This document shows, one piece after another, positions 8,651 through 16,506 of a stretch of DNA of 64,000 nucleotides. The position numbers and the translations under genes were made by a program. Every line of letters starts with the position of its first letter. Position 1 is the stretch's first letter. Location: NCBI GenBank assembly GCA_015066635.1, contig SVOA01000004.1:36314-100313 (forward strand), read 5' to 3'. Source of the DNA: Oscillospiraceae bacterium (GTDB lineage Bacteria; Bacillota; Clostridia; Oscillospirales; Acutalibacteraceae). The notes below the pieces were generated by a model. It worked only from the letters and a program-made list of their open reading frames with translations, ran no database searches and had not been told where the DNA came from.

Positions 8651-9715
8651 ATGAAAACAAAAAGAATAATATCCTTATTTATGTGCCTTGTGATGAGTGT
8701 TTCGCTCTTTGCGTTTTTAGGTCTTAATTCATCGGCGGCAACATCCGTGCTCATACTTGCCTGCGACAAGATGTCGGCAAACGGAGGAGATAAGGTTACG
8801 CTTACGCTTTCCGTACCCGGAGGAATTTCGGGCATTGAGTGCAAGCTGAATTTTGATACAAATTATGTAAGCAATCTTTCCGTAAAGAACCTGACGGGCG
8901 ATATGATAGTCAGCGGTTCGGACGGTAACGTTGCAAAGAATAACACCTACGGCAGAGTTAAGTGCGTTTACGCGGGCAAAGCTATTTCGGCAAGAGACGC
9001 CTTTACTGCCGAGTTCACTGTTAAAAAGCCCTTCAGCGATTACAGAACGGTCTTTTCCGCAGAGGTTACGGAAGCCACCGATTCCGAAGAAAGGGTATGC
9101 TTTGTCAGCAACCACAGAATTATCTGCTTCCCCGACATAAATATTAAACTTAAAACAACCGCAGAGGAGTTTGAAAAGAGCAAGCCCTGGTATTACAATG
9201 CGGTTGAGTATGTTGCGGTAAGACTTTATATAAACGGCTATCAGAACGGCAATTTCGGACCTTCGGACAACCTTCAGAGGCAGGACTTTGTCGTTATACT
9301 TGCCAATATTGTCGGCGCAGACCTGTCGGGCTATAAGACCTGCAAGCTTACGGATGTGGATATGGGCGCGTACTACGGCAAGGCAGTTGCCTGGGCGGTG
9401 GATAACGGAATTATTTCCGGCTATCAGAACGGAAAATTCGGCGTAGGCGACCCGATAACAAGAGAGCAGGTTGCGACTATTCTTTATAAGTATAAGAATT
9501 CTCCCGAGGTCGATAACGTTGAAAAAACTCTTGCGTCCTTTACTTCGGACGGCGATAAGATAAGCGATTTTGCGAGAACACCCATTGCGTGGGCAGTTCA
9601 AAACGGCGTTATGAAAGGCAAAAACACAACCACAATGGCGCCCGGCAATACAGCCGCAAGAGCGGAAATTGCCACTATGGTAATGAATATGGACAAGAAC
9701 GGTATGTTCAAATAA
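8651..9715 (+). CDS. Secreted cohesin-like/SLH-domain surface protein
   Basis: A 354-residue exported protein. A signal peptide (about 1-32, ending near SSAA) is followed by a beta-rich domain (about 33-160) with the look of a cohesin-type fold: it opens with a strand, has LTLSVPGG and INF-like alternation, and ends with a conserved hydrophobic strand. Three S-layer homology repeats then run to the C-terminus (about 178-354), recognisable by YINGYQNGNFGP, IISGYQNGKFGVGDPITREQ and a third more divergent copy ending MAPGNTAARAEIATM. SLH repeats attach proteins to pyruvylated cell-wall polymers. The ATG at 8651 is chosen because GGGAGG precedes it. Own promoter and terminator: single-gene unit. 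The cohesin assignment is tentative; the SLH repeats are firm. Confidence 0.88.
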   Translation: MKTKRIISLFMCLVMSVSLFAFLGLNSSAATSVLILACDKMSANGGDKVTLTLSVPGGISGIECKLNFDTNYVSNLSVKNLTGDMIVSGSDGNVAKNNTYGRVKCVYAGKAISARDAFTAEFTVKKPFSDYRTVFSAEVTEATDSEERVCFVSNHRIICFPDINIKLKTTAEEFEKSKPWYYNAVEYVAVRLYINGYQNGNFGPSDNLQRQDFVVILANIVGADLSGYKTCKLTDVDMGAYYGKAVAWAVDNGIISGYQNGKFGVGDPITREQVATILYKYKNSPEVDNVEKTLASFTSDGDKISDFARTPIAWAVQNGVMKGKNTTTMAPGNTAARAEIATMVMNMDKNGMFK

Positions 9716-9731
9716 TAATTAAGCATAATAA

Positions 9732-9763
9732 AAAGGCGAGTTGTAAAACTCGCCTTTATTTAT
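9732..9763. terminator. Bidirectional terminator between SLH gene and yebC
   Basis: An 11-bp stem (9732-9742 with 9747-9757) with loop GTAA; T-rich on the plus side (TTTATTTATTCTTTT) and A-rich before it, so it can serve both convergent genes. Confidence 0.85.
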
Positions 9764-9770
9764 TCTTTTA

Positions 9771-10511
9771 TCAGCCCTCGTAATCGTCCTCGTTCTCCCA
9801 GTTGTGGAAAACCTCCTGGATGTCGTCGTTGTCCTCAAACATCTCGAGCATTCTGCCCATATTGTTGATGTCATCGGGGTTGTCGAGTCTTGTGTAGGTA
9901 GAGGGAACATACTCAACCTCAGCCGAGAGGAATTTATATCCCTTTGCCTCAAGGTCATCTCTGACAGCGCCTAAATCTGCGGGCTCTGTGCGGACGTCAA
10001 ATACTTCACCGTCGGTAATGAAGTCCACGGCGCCTGCCTCAAGAGCGTCCTCCATAAGCTTGTCCTCGTCAATGTCCTCTTTGTCAATAATGATTACGCC
10101 CTGACGGCTGAACATAAACGAAACACAGCCCGTTTGACCCATATTGCCGCCGAACTTGTCAAAGTAATGGCGTACGTCGCCTGCGGTACGGTTGCGGTTG
10201 TCGGTAAGAGCCTCAACTATAACCGCGATACCCGAAGGACCGTAGCCCTCGTAGGTAATGCTCTCGTAATTATCGGTGTTGCCGTCGCCTGCGGCCTTTT
10301 TAATAATTCTCTCAATATTGTCATTGGGAACGTTAGCGGCTTTTGCCTTTGCAATAATGTCCTTGAGCTTTGAGTTACCCGCAGGGTCGGGACCTCCCTC
10401 ACGAACCGCAACGGCTATCTCTCTGCCGATTTTTGTAAAGACCTTTGCTCTGGCATTATCGGTCTTTTCTTTTTTTCTCTTAATTGTACTCCATTTTGAG
10501 TGTCCTGACAT
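9771..10511 (-). CDS. yebC: YebC/PmpR (TACO1) family protein
   Basis: A 246-residue member of the universally conserved YebC family. The diagnostic N-terminus MSGHSKWSTIKRKK is present, followed by GREI, the acidic central section and the C-terminal domain. The family was long called a transcriptional regulator; recent work also links it to relief of ribosome stalling at proline stretches. The ATG at 10511 is chosen because it starts the conserved MSGHSKW and has GAGGGTG before it. A small membrane-protein gene lies 73 bases upstream on the same strand. Confidence 0.95.
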   Translation of the reverse strand: MSGHSKWSTIKRKKEKTDNARAKVFTKIGREIAVAVREGGPDPAGNSKLKDIIAKAKAANVPNDNIERIIKKAAGDGNTDNYESITYEGYGPSGIAVIVEALTDNRNRTAGDVRHYFDKFGGNMGQTGCVSFMFSRQGVIIIDKEDIDEDKLMEDALEAGAVDFITDGEVFDVRTEPADLGAVRDDLEAKGYKFLSAEVEYVPSTYTRLDNPDDINNMGRMLEMFEDNDDIQEVFHNWENEDDYEG

Positions 10512-10584
10512 AATTTCACCCTCTATAAAAATTTCCGCTGAATATTTTAGCATAGCCTGACGGAATTATCAAGCATATATTAAC

Positions 10585-10827
10585 TTACGCCTCAAAGTTT
10601 TCAAGCGCGTTGAGAACTGCCTGCCCGTTGTACTCTGTAGTCGGCGCAGGGGAGTCGGCTGTTTTCTGCCCGTGAATTGCGACAATGGCTATAAAAACGG
10701 CAAACAGTACAACTATGACGGCAACCATTACGATACCGATAATATTTGCCTTTTTCTCGGTCTTTTTCTGCTCGGCTTTTGACGGAGCCGTCTTTGCCTT
10801 GCCCGATTTCTTTTTTGACTTTGACAT
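10585..10827 (-). CDS. Small single-pass membrane protein, unknown
   Basis: An 80-residue protein: a very Lys-rich N-terminus (about 1-26), one transmembrane helix (about 28-50), and a short outside tail of about 30 residues. The ATG follows GAAGGTGAAATA at proper spacing. Not recognised as a named family; the positive-inside rule puts the N-terminus in the cytoplasm. It precedes yebC on the same strand. Confidence 0.65.
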   Translation of the reverse strand: MSKSKKKSGKAKTAPSKAEQKKTEKKANIIGIVMVAVIVVLFAVFIAIVAIHGQKTADSPAPTTEYNGQAVLNALENFEA

Positions 10828-10942
10828 TATTTCACCTTCTGAAAAAATAATGGAACGCTATTATTTTATCATTACGGGGACTGCTTGGCAAGTTTTTTTG
10901 TATTCGTTTACTTTTTAATATAATTATGGTAAAATATATTTT

Positions 10943-11689
10943 ATGAAAAAAACAGAACTTCTGACAAACGAACATATTGAAACTCTCGGCAACGGCACTT
11001 CCGTCATTGTCTCGCCCGAGCATACCTTCGGCACGGACGCCATGCTGCTGGCTTATTTCGCGCAGCCTAAAAAGAACTGTACCGCCTGCGATTTCGGTAC
11101 GGGCTGCGGGATAATTCCTTTTCTGTGGGCAAGGGACGGACTGTGTAAAAAGATACTCGGCGTAGAGATTCAGGAGCAGGGATATAATCAGTTTGTCAGG
11201 GGAATTGAGCTGAATTCTCTCTCAGACAAGGTTACGGCGCTGAATTGCGACCTTCGGGAACTCAAGGGCAAAGCCGACTTCGGCGTGTTTGACCTCGTTA
11301 CAATGAATCCGCCGTATAAAAAGGAAAACGCGGGAATTATCAGCGAAAAGCAAAATGAGAAAATTGCCCGTCATGAAACGCTGTGCAACTTTGACGGAAT
11401 TTGTGCGACGGCTTCGTCGCTGCTGAAGTTTTCGGGCAGGTTTTGTATCTGTATACGTCCCGAGAGAATGTTTGAAATGATGGAAACTATGGCGCGGTAT
11501 AAACTTGAGCCTAAAAGACTCCGCCTTGTTGTCAGCCGTGAGGGAGAGAAGCCCTGGCTGTGTCTTATTGAGGCAAGACTCGGAGGAAAAACGGGTATGA
11601 CAGTTGAAAACAGTTTTATTCTCTACGGTGCAGACGGACGATATACGGACGAGATGAATTCGCTTTTGCGCGAGTACAGGGAGGAATAA
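10943..11689 (+). CDS. tRNA1(Val) A37 N6-methyltransferase-like (TrmN6/YfiC family)
   Basis: A 248-residue class I SAM-dependent methyltransferase. It shows the SAM-binding motif FGTGCGI at 51-57 and the adenine-N6 catalytic motif NPPY at 122-125. The closest characterised relative, E. coli TrmN6, methylates A37 of tRNA1(Val). The order methyltransferase then rsmI, with one base between the genes, is common in Firmicutes and supports an RNA-modification role. The exact tRNA target in this lineage is inferred. Confidence 0.85.
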   Translation: MKKTELLTNEHIETLGNGTSVIVSPEHTFGTDAMLLAYFAQPKKNCTACDFGTGCGIIPFLWARDGLCKKILGVEIQEQGYNQFVRGIELNSLSDKVTALNCDLRELKGKADFGVFDLVTMNPPYKKENAGIISEKQNEKIARHETLCNFDGICATASSLLKFSGRFCICIRPERMFEMMETMARYKLEPKRLRLVVSREGEKPWLCLIEARLGGKTGMTVENSFILYGADGRYTDEMNSLLREYREE

Positions 11690-11690
11690 T

Positions 11691-12518
11691 ATGGCAGGAA
11701 TTTTATATGTTGTCGGCACGCCGATAGGAAATTTGTCGGACCTCTCTGCAAGAGCGCTTAAAACTCTTGAGGACTGCGATTTTATTGCGGCTGAGGACAC
11801 AAGGGTTACTTTAAAGCTATTAAATCACTTCGGTATTAAAAAGCCGATGATAAGCTATTTTGAGCACAATAAGAGAGAAAAGGGCGAGATAATTGTAAAC
11901 AGAATTGCCGCGGGGGAAAACTGTGCGATAGTTACAGATGCGGGTATGCCCGCCATTTCGGATCCCGGCGAGGACTTGGTATATCTATGCCACGAGAGAG
12001 GAATAAAGGTAGAGTCCGTACCCGGTCCTACGGCATTTGCAACGGCTCTCGCCGTATCGGGTATGCCGAGCGGCAGATTTACCTTTGAGGGCTTTTTAAG
12101 CGTCAACAAGCCGAGCAGAAAAGCGCATCTTGAAGAATTGAAGGACGAAAAGAGGACGATGATTTTTTACGAGGCTCCGCATAAGCTGACGGCGACGCTC
12201 GGAGATTTGTATTCGGTATTCGGCGATCGCAGAGCAGCGCTTGTAAAGGAGCTTACAAAAATTCACGAAACCGTTGAGAGAACTACTCTCGGCGCGGCAT
12301 TTGAAAAATACCAAAGCGAAACCCCAAAGGGAGAATTCGTTATAATAGTTGACGGAAAAAAAGAGGAAACCGCGGATTATACTCTTGAACAGGCGGTTAA
12401 GCTTGCAAGAGAACTGACGGACGGAGGTATGCCTATAAACGAGGCGGCAAAGTCCGCGGCTAAGGAAACAAAATTCAAAAAAAGCGACATATATAAACAG
12501 CTTCTGGAGGACAAATAA
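11691..12518 (+). CDS. rsmI: 16S rRNA (cytidine1402-2'-O)-methyltransferase
   Basis: A 275-residue tetrapyrrole-methylase-fold protein with the RsmI hallmarks: YVVGTPIGNLSDLS at the N-terminus, AAEDTR near 35-40, VTDAGMPAISDPG near 82-94 and FEGFL near 127-131. It adds the 2'-O-methyl to C1402 in the decoding centre of 16S rRNA. Follows the methyltransferase by one base, and its stop overlaps the next start by one base (TAATG), so it is the middle gene of a three-gene operon. Confidence 0.95.
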   Translation: MAGILYVVGTPIGNLSDLSARALKTLEDCDFIAAEDTRVTLKLLNHFGIKKPMISYFEHNKREKGEIIVNRIAAGENCAIVTDAGMPAISDPGEDLVYLCHERGIKVESVPGPTAFATALAVSGMPSGRFTFEGFLSVNKPSRKAHLEELKDEKRTMIFYEAPHKLTATLGDLYSVFGDRRAALVKELTKIHETVERTTLGAAFEKYQSETPKGEFVIIVDGKKEETADYTLEQAVKLARELTDGGMPINEAAKSAAKETKFKKSDIYKQLLEDK

Positions 12519-13114
12519 TGGAGTATTGGTATTTGTGGCTGATATTTGCGGTGCTTGTCATTGTTACGGCGGTTGTGATAGTTTTTGCCTCGAGGGCTGT
12601 TTCCTCGCATAACGCCGAAACGCGCAGGATGTATGCTGAAATCGACAGATTAAAGAAGTTAAAGGATAAGTATAAAAATCTTGACAGAGACCTCGCTTTG
12701 TCATCGGAACCCGCAGAACTGCTTGAGGGCGTTAACGCCGTACTGCAGGCAAAAATAGAGGGCGCAGAAAACGCTGAGGCGGAGTTCGACACTTTCGGCG
12801 AGGAGGCAAAGAACCTCTATACTCTTAAATACTTTCTCGAGGACAGCTCCCGAGCGCTTTCGTTTTTCTTTAAAAATAACGGCGCCGTCCTTACAAAAAG
12901 GGCAGTGCCGTCGCTTGAAGCTATAGGATATACGGATATTCTGGACACCGTTAAGAGGCAGTCCGAAATGTACGATTCCGATAACGAAGACGTTTCGCTG
13001 GATTATAAAGAGGCGGAAAACCTCGATAACGAATTCAGAATCAGATTTTCGGAAACGGAATTTCTGAACTCGGTCAAGCAGTATATATGTCAATGCACCG
13101 ACAGACTATTCTGA
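12518..13114 (+). CDS. Membrane-anchored coiled-coil protein, unknown
   Basis: A 198-residue protein with an N-terminal transmembrane helix (about 5-26), a charged coiled coil (about 32-75) and a mainly helical acidic remainder. No family recognised. Its ATG overlaps the rsmI stop, so it is co-translated with rsmI. Its last nine bases overlap, tail to tail, the end of the XRE regulator gene on the other strand. Confidence 0.65.
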   Translation: MEYWYLWLIFAVLVIVTAVVIVFASRAVSSHNAETRRMYAEIDRLKKLKDKYKNLDRDLALSSEPAELLEGVNAVLQAKIEGAENAEAEFDTFGEEAKNLYTLKYFLEDSSRALSFFFKNNGAVLTKRAVPSLEAIGYTDILDTVKRQSEMYDSDNEDVSLDYKEAENLDNEFRIRFSETEFLNSVKQYICQCTDRLF

Positions 13115-13723
13115 CGGGGTTTGAGTAATTACAAGCGCATTTTTGCGTATGATTTTTTCGGCCTCATCAATTACGGTTTTGACGCACTGCGGCTCAATGG
13201 GTTTTTTGCTCTTTTTGGGGTCGGAGTCCGAAACAATGCTTCTCGATATGATTTCGGTCATAGCTTTTGCCATTGCCGAGGCGTTGTCGAGAGGATAGCT
13301 TATCCAGGACTTCGGAATATTGCCCGACCTTACGGCGAGAACGGAAAGACTGTAAATTGACACGGCAAAGTAATTTTTAATCAAATCTCTTTTGCCGACG
13401 CCGAGATTTTCAAAGAAAGCGTCAAGCATAGCCGCGGCACGGAAAAGAGTGCTTGTGCGGAATTCGGAGTCCGACTTGATGTCCTGACGGTCAAATTCCT
13501 CGTGTACGGTATGACCCGTATCGCTTATACCTATAAGATAGTCGCTGCTTACGTCATAATATGCAGACGCTCTTGCAAGGAAGTCAAGTCCGCATTCTCT
13601 GATGCCCTTTTCATAGTGAGAGAGCAGAGCCTGAGAAACTCCGAGATTTTCGGCGGCTTCCTTCTGACTGACGCCCTTCTTACGGCGCAGTTCAAGCATT
13701 CTCTGTGCAAATATCATTTCCAT
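13106..13723 (-). CDS. XRE-family transcriptional regulator
   Basis: A 205-residue protein with an N-terminal helix-turn-helix of the Cro/C1 type (about 8-62: ELRRKKGVSQKEAAENLGVS then ALLSHYEKG), followed by the common YLIGISD linker and a helical C-terminal domain of about 130 residues of unknown ligand. Binds DNA as a dimer. It is divergent from the histidine phosphatase gene; the AT-rich spacer contains TTGTA/TACAA half-sites that could be operators. Target genes are unknown. Confidence 0.88.
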   Translation of the reverse strand: MEMIFAQRMLELRRKKGVSQKEAAENLGVSQALLSHYEKGIRECGLDFLARASAYYDVSSDYLIGISDTGHTVHEEFDRQDIKSDSEFRTSTLFRAAAMLDAFFENLGVGKRDLIKNYFAVSIYSLSVLAVRSGNIPKSWISYPLDNASAMAKAMTEIISRSIVSDSDPKKSKKPIEPQCVKTVIDEAEKIIRKNALVITQTPSE

Positions 13724-13816
13724 AAAATCACATCCTATACAAATTGTATATTTATTTTACAACTGTTTTTACAAAAAGTATATTGAAAATAATCACAAAT
13801 CTTCAGGAGATATATT

Positions 13817-14557
13817 ATGAAAACGTACAAAATTCATCTTATCCGGCACGCTATGATTGAGGGCAGCGAGGACGGGAAATATATCGGTCAGACCGACGTT
13901 CCCGCAAGCGAGCAGGGACTTGCGCAAATAAGGAGTCTTATGGATGAAAATGAGGGATATCCCTATGCGGAGGTAGTTATTTCAAGCCCGCTTAAACGCT
14001 GTATCCAGACCGCAAAGCTCATATATCCAAACAAGGAACCCGTTATTATTAACGAGCTTACGGAATATGACTTCGGAGATTTTGAGGGCTGTACTGCGGA
14101 CGAGCTTAAAGACCTTGATACCTTTAAAAATTGGATTTCGGGCGCAGACCCCGATGAGCCCGTGCCCTTTGGCGAGAGTCAGACACAGTTCAACAAAAGA
14201 ATATGTACGGCTTTTATTAAAATAGTTGACGGAATAATTCAGTCGGGAGTGGAGAGCACGGCAGTTTTTACACACGGCGGTATCATTATGAGTCTTATGG
14301 CGGCGTTTGCGCTTCCCGAGGCACCCGCGCATGAGTGGCTGACTCCGAACGGCTGCGGATATACGCTCAGAATTGACCCGACGGTATGGCGTATGGGACA
14401 GAAAATAGAGGCGTTTGCCGAGTGTCCGCCCATACCTCAGCAGATAGACGCGGAGAGGGCAATGTGGGACACCTTTGATTTTGACCCGGATAATGACGAC
14501 TACGATATAAGCGAGCTTATAGACGATTATACTGATTACGAAAATAAAGATTTTTAG
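13817..14557 (+). CDS. Histidine phosphatase family protein (phosphoglycerate-mutase-like)
   Basis: A 246-residue protein with the catalytic motif LIRHA (His11) near the start, a conserved SSPLKRC at 56-62, the acid Glu in NELTEYDFGDFEG, and the second catalytic His in FTHGG. These define the two-histidine phosphatase superfamily. The usual RHG is RHA here. The acidic C-terminal tail (Asp/Tyr-rich, about 215-246) is an addition. Substrate not predictable. The membrane protein gene follows after 11 bases. Confidence 0.85.
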   Translation: MKTYKIHLIRHAMIEGSEDGKYIGQTDVPASEQGLAQIRSLMDENEGYPYAEVVISSPLKRCIQTAKLIYPNKEPVIINELTEYDFGDFEGCTADELKDLDTFKNWISGADPDEPVPFGESQTQFNKRICTAFIKIVDGIIQSGVESTAVFTHGGIIMSLMAAFALPEAPAHEWLTPNGCGYTLRIDPTVWRMGQKIEAFAECPPIPQQIDAERAMWDTFDFDPDNDDYDISELIDDYTDYENKDF

Positions 14558-14568
14558 GAGCGCAGATT

Positions 14569-15375
14569 ATGAAAAGCAAAACGAAAAACTACACCAAAAA
14601 AGGACAGTTTATCAAGGCGTCGGTTCTGTCGGTAATAATACCGGCGATATTATCCTTTTCTCTGTCCACGATATTCGCCTACATACCCGTATTTGTAACG
14701 TCGCCGTTTTTCTCGGGCAAAGCATTTGCGCTGATTTCCGAGTTTATTACAACCTTCGGCGCACTCGGCATTAGTTATTTTTTAACTAAATACTGGTATT
14801 CAAACGCCTTTGAAAGACTCGGCAAGACCGACTTTTTAAAGTGTTTCCTTATGTTCTTTGCGATTTTTAAGGCTATGGCGGAAATACTCAACGTGCTTTT
14901 TGAAAATCTCGGTTATGTTATACTCGAGTGGAATATTACCTCGGGCGAGAAAACCACGGTTGATGTTGTCAACAGCAAATTCATAACCGCAACGATTATA
15001 TCGAAATCTGTTACTCTTGCGGCGACAGTAGTTATGCTGGTGCTTATTTTCTATACCGTTTACGAGGTTATTGACAAGGCTCCCGCAAAGAGCTTCAAGG
15101 CGTTTTCGGTAATCTTTCCTATTTCCTTTGCGGCGGCGTTTATACTCAGTCTTGTATGGGGAATCCATATAGGCAACGCCGCTTCGTCTCTTGTATATAC
15201 TCTTGCAACGGTGCTTCTGAGCGGAGTTTATCTGTCAATGTTTACCGTCAGGGTTAAGGGACACGGTAACGCAGACGCAAAGGACGAGCTTAAAACCAAT
15301 CCTCTCATTTTTATTGCTGCGGTGCTTATAGTATTTCCTGCGGCGTCAATTATTTACAAGCTGCTTGCAGTTTAA
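14569..15375 (+). CDS. Multi-pass membrane protein, unknown
   Basis: A 268-residue protein with about six hydrophobic helices (near 18-40, 48-66, 85-108, 140-165, 178-200, 205-225 and a last one near 245-265). The ATG follows AGGAGCG. No family recognised; probably co-transcribed with the histidine phosphatase before it, and closed by the terminator at 15389. Confidence 0.6.
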   Translation: MKSKTKNYTKKGQFIKASVLSVIIPAILSFSLSTIFAYIPVFVTSPFFSGKAFALISEFITTFGALGISYFLTKYWYSNAFERLGKTDFLKCFLMFFAIFKAMAEILNVLFENLGYVILEWNITSGEKTTVDVVNSKFITATIISKSVTLAATVVMLVLIFYTVYEVIDKAPAKSFKAFSVIFPISFAAAFILSLVWGIHIGNAASSLVYTLATVLLSGVYLSMFTVRVKGHGNADAKDELKTNPLIFIAAVLIVFPAASIIYKLLAV

Positions 15376-15388
15376 AGAAGTATATATT

Positions 15389-15427
15389 CAGCGCTTAACG
15401 GTCTGTTCCGTTAAGCGCTGTTTTTAT
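15389..15427. terminator. Terminator overlapping the end of a convergent gene
   Basis: A perfect 13-bp stem (15389-15401 with 15408-15420) with a six-base loop and TTTTTATT. It follows the plus-strand membrane protein gene. The last codons and stop of the minus-strand gene at 15395 lie inside the hairpin. Confidence 0.9.
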
Positions 15428-16174
15428 TATAAGGGAGTCGGATTGGCGGAAATAGGGGAATACAAACCATACGGGAAAAATGAGTATGCACGGCAGAAAC
15501 CACATAAAGAAGCTGAGTCTGAAATCGGCAAGCCGAAACGAGCAGTATCCCGAGCGCTCGGAAGCGGTCCGCAGAAGCTGACGCAGTTTAATGCTTTTAT
15601 CTTCTGTAAGCAGTGCGTTTACAAATGAAAGTTTTGCGCTCATTACAAGTGAAAAATAAATTCCCGACAGAAAGAGCGTAATAAGCATTATTGTATTTAT
15701 GACAAAAAGAATAATATCCATAGCCGAGCGCCGAAGTTCTGCAAGAAAAATCGTCGAAAAAACGGCGCAGGGCAACTGAAAAAACATAAAAACCGCAGAG
15801 CGGTAAAGAAACTTATAAACCGACAGATACAGTATTTTCAGCTGAAGTCTTATATCTGTCAGAACAAAAAAATCTCTGAATTTGTAATTCCCGTCATTTC
15901 CGAGAAACCATCTGTCGCCGAGAAAGCCCGTTATAAAGAAATAATACAGACAGCAGACTGCCGCCGCAAAAAAGAGTATATATAAAATGTGCTTTAAATA
16001 TTCGGGATACAGAAGTTCCGTAAAGCGCGCAAGGTTTATGCCGAGATAAATAAAAACGGCAGACATCAGCAGAAGAATAACCCTTGAAGCCGTACAAAAC
16101 AATGCAACCGCCGCCGCGCACGGAAAATTAAGACTTAATATGTTTCTCGCCTTCAGCTTGTAATTCTGCCTCAT
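15395..16174 (-). CDS. Multi-pass membrane protein, unknown
   Basis: A 259-residue protein with about five hydrophobic helices, many aromatic residues (Phe, Tyr) and positively charged loops. The ATG at 16174 is preferred over upstream in-frame starts because GGGTGG lies at proper spacing. The general layout, long helices with an amphipathic C-terminal part, resembles uncharacterised clostridial membrane proteins, but no family can be named. It is divergent from glmS. Confidence 0.6.
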   Translation of the reverse strand: MRQNYKLKARNILSLNFPCAAAVALFCTASRVILLLMSAVFIYLGINLARFTELLYPEYLKHILYILFFAAAVCCLYYFFITGFLGDRWFLGNDGNYKFRDFFVLTDIRLQLKILYLSVYKFLYRSAVFMFFQLPCAVFSTIFLAELRRSAMDIILFVINTIMLITLFLSGIYFSLVMSAKLSFVNALLTEDKSIKLRQLLRTASERSGYCSFRLADFRLSFFMWFLPCILIFPVWFVFPYFRQSDSLIIKTALNGTDR

Positions 16175-16247
16175 AAAAACCACCCGAAATAGTATCTGCA
16201 CAAAATCGGTAATTATTGGCTTTTGTGTTCTGTTAACATTTGTCAGG

Positions 16248-16276
16248 TTGACTTTTGAATACAAAAAGGGTATAAT
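16248..16276 (+). promoter_or_regulatory. glmS promoter
   Basis: TTGACT at 16248-16253 and TATAAT at 16271-16276 with a 17-base spacer. It lies about 60 bases before the ribozyme, giving a leader that contains the complete ribozyme. Confidence 0.85.
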
Positions 16277-16334
16277 TCTATTTGCGCCCGAAACGGCAAA
16301 GTTCGGCGCAGGGTTTGAAAATTCCCTTTAAAAA

Positions 16335-16485
16335 TTAGCGCCGGGTCTGTCTTAAAAGGCAGATGACGAGGAAGAAGTTATCGAAAAATTCGGCGGATGC
16401 TTCTTATCCCATAAGTGCGGGGATACGGTATCGGAGTAAAAACTGTCGGCAACGGCAGAACAGAAGCCGATACAATGCACAAATT
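16335..16485 (+). promoter_or_regulatory. glmS ribozyme (GlcN6P-activated self-cleaving riboswitch)
   Basis: The leader carries the conserved ribozyme core: AGCGCC at 16337 (cleavage expected between A16337 and G16338), then TGACGAGGAAGAAG, TTATCGA, and TTCGGCGGATGC, followed by a pairing partner and two further stems up to about 16480. In this class glucosamine-6-phosphate is a cofactor for cleavage, and the cut mRNA is degraded, so glmS is shut off when its product is plentiful. The placement immediately before glmS confirms the call. Boundaries are approximate. Confidence 0.93.
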
Positions 16486-16506
16486 TTTTTGTAAAGGAAA
16501 ATTATT

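Noticed and set aside
8729..9601. A 290-codon frame on the minus strand opposite the SLH protein gene
   Set aside because: The plus strand carries intact SLH repeats and a signal peptide; the reverse frame has no known motifs or start signals.
13106..13114. A frameshift at the overlap of the coiled-coil protein and XRE genes
   Set aside because: The genes are convergent on opposite strands, and a nine-base tail overlap is ordinary.
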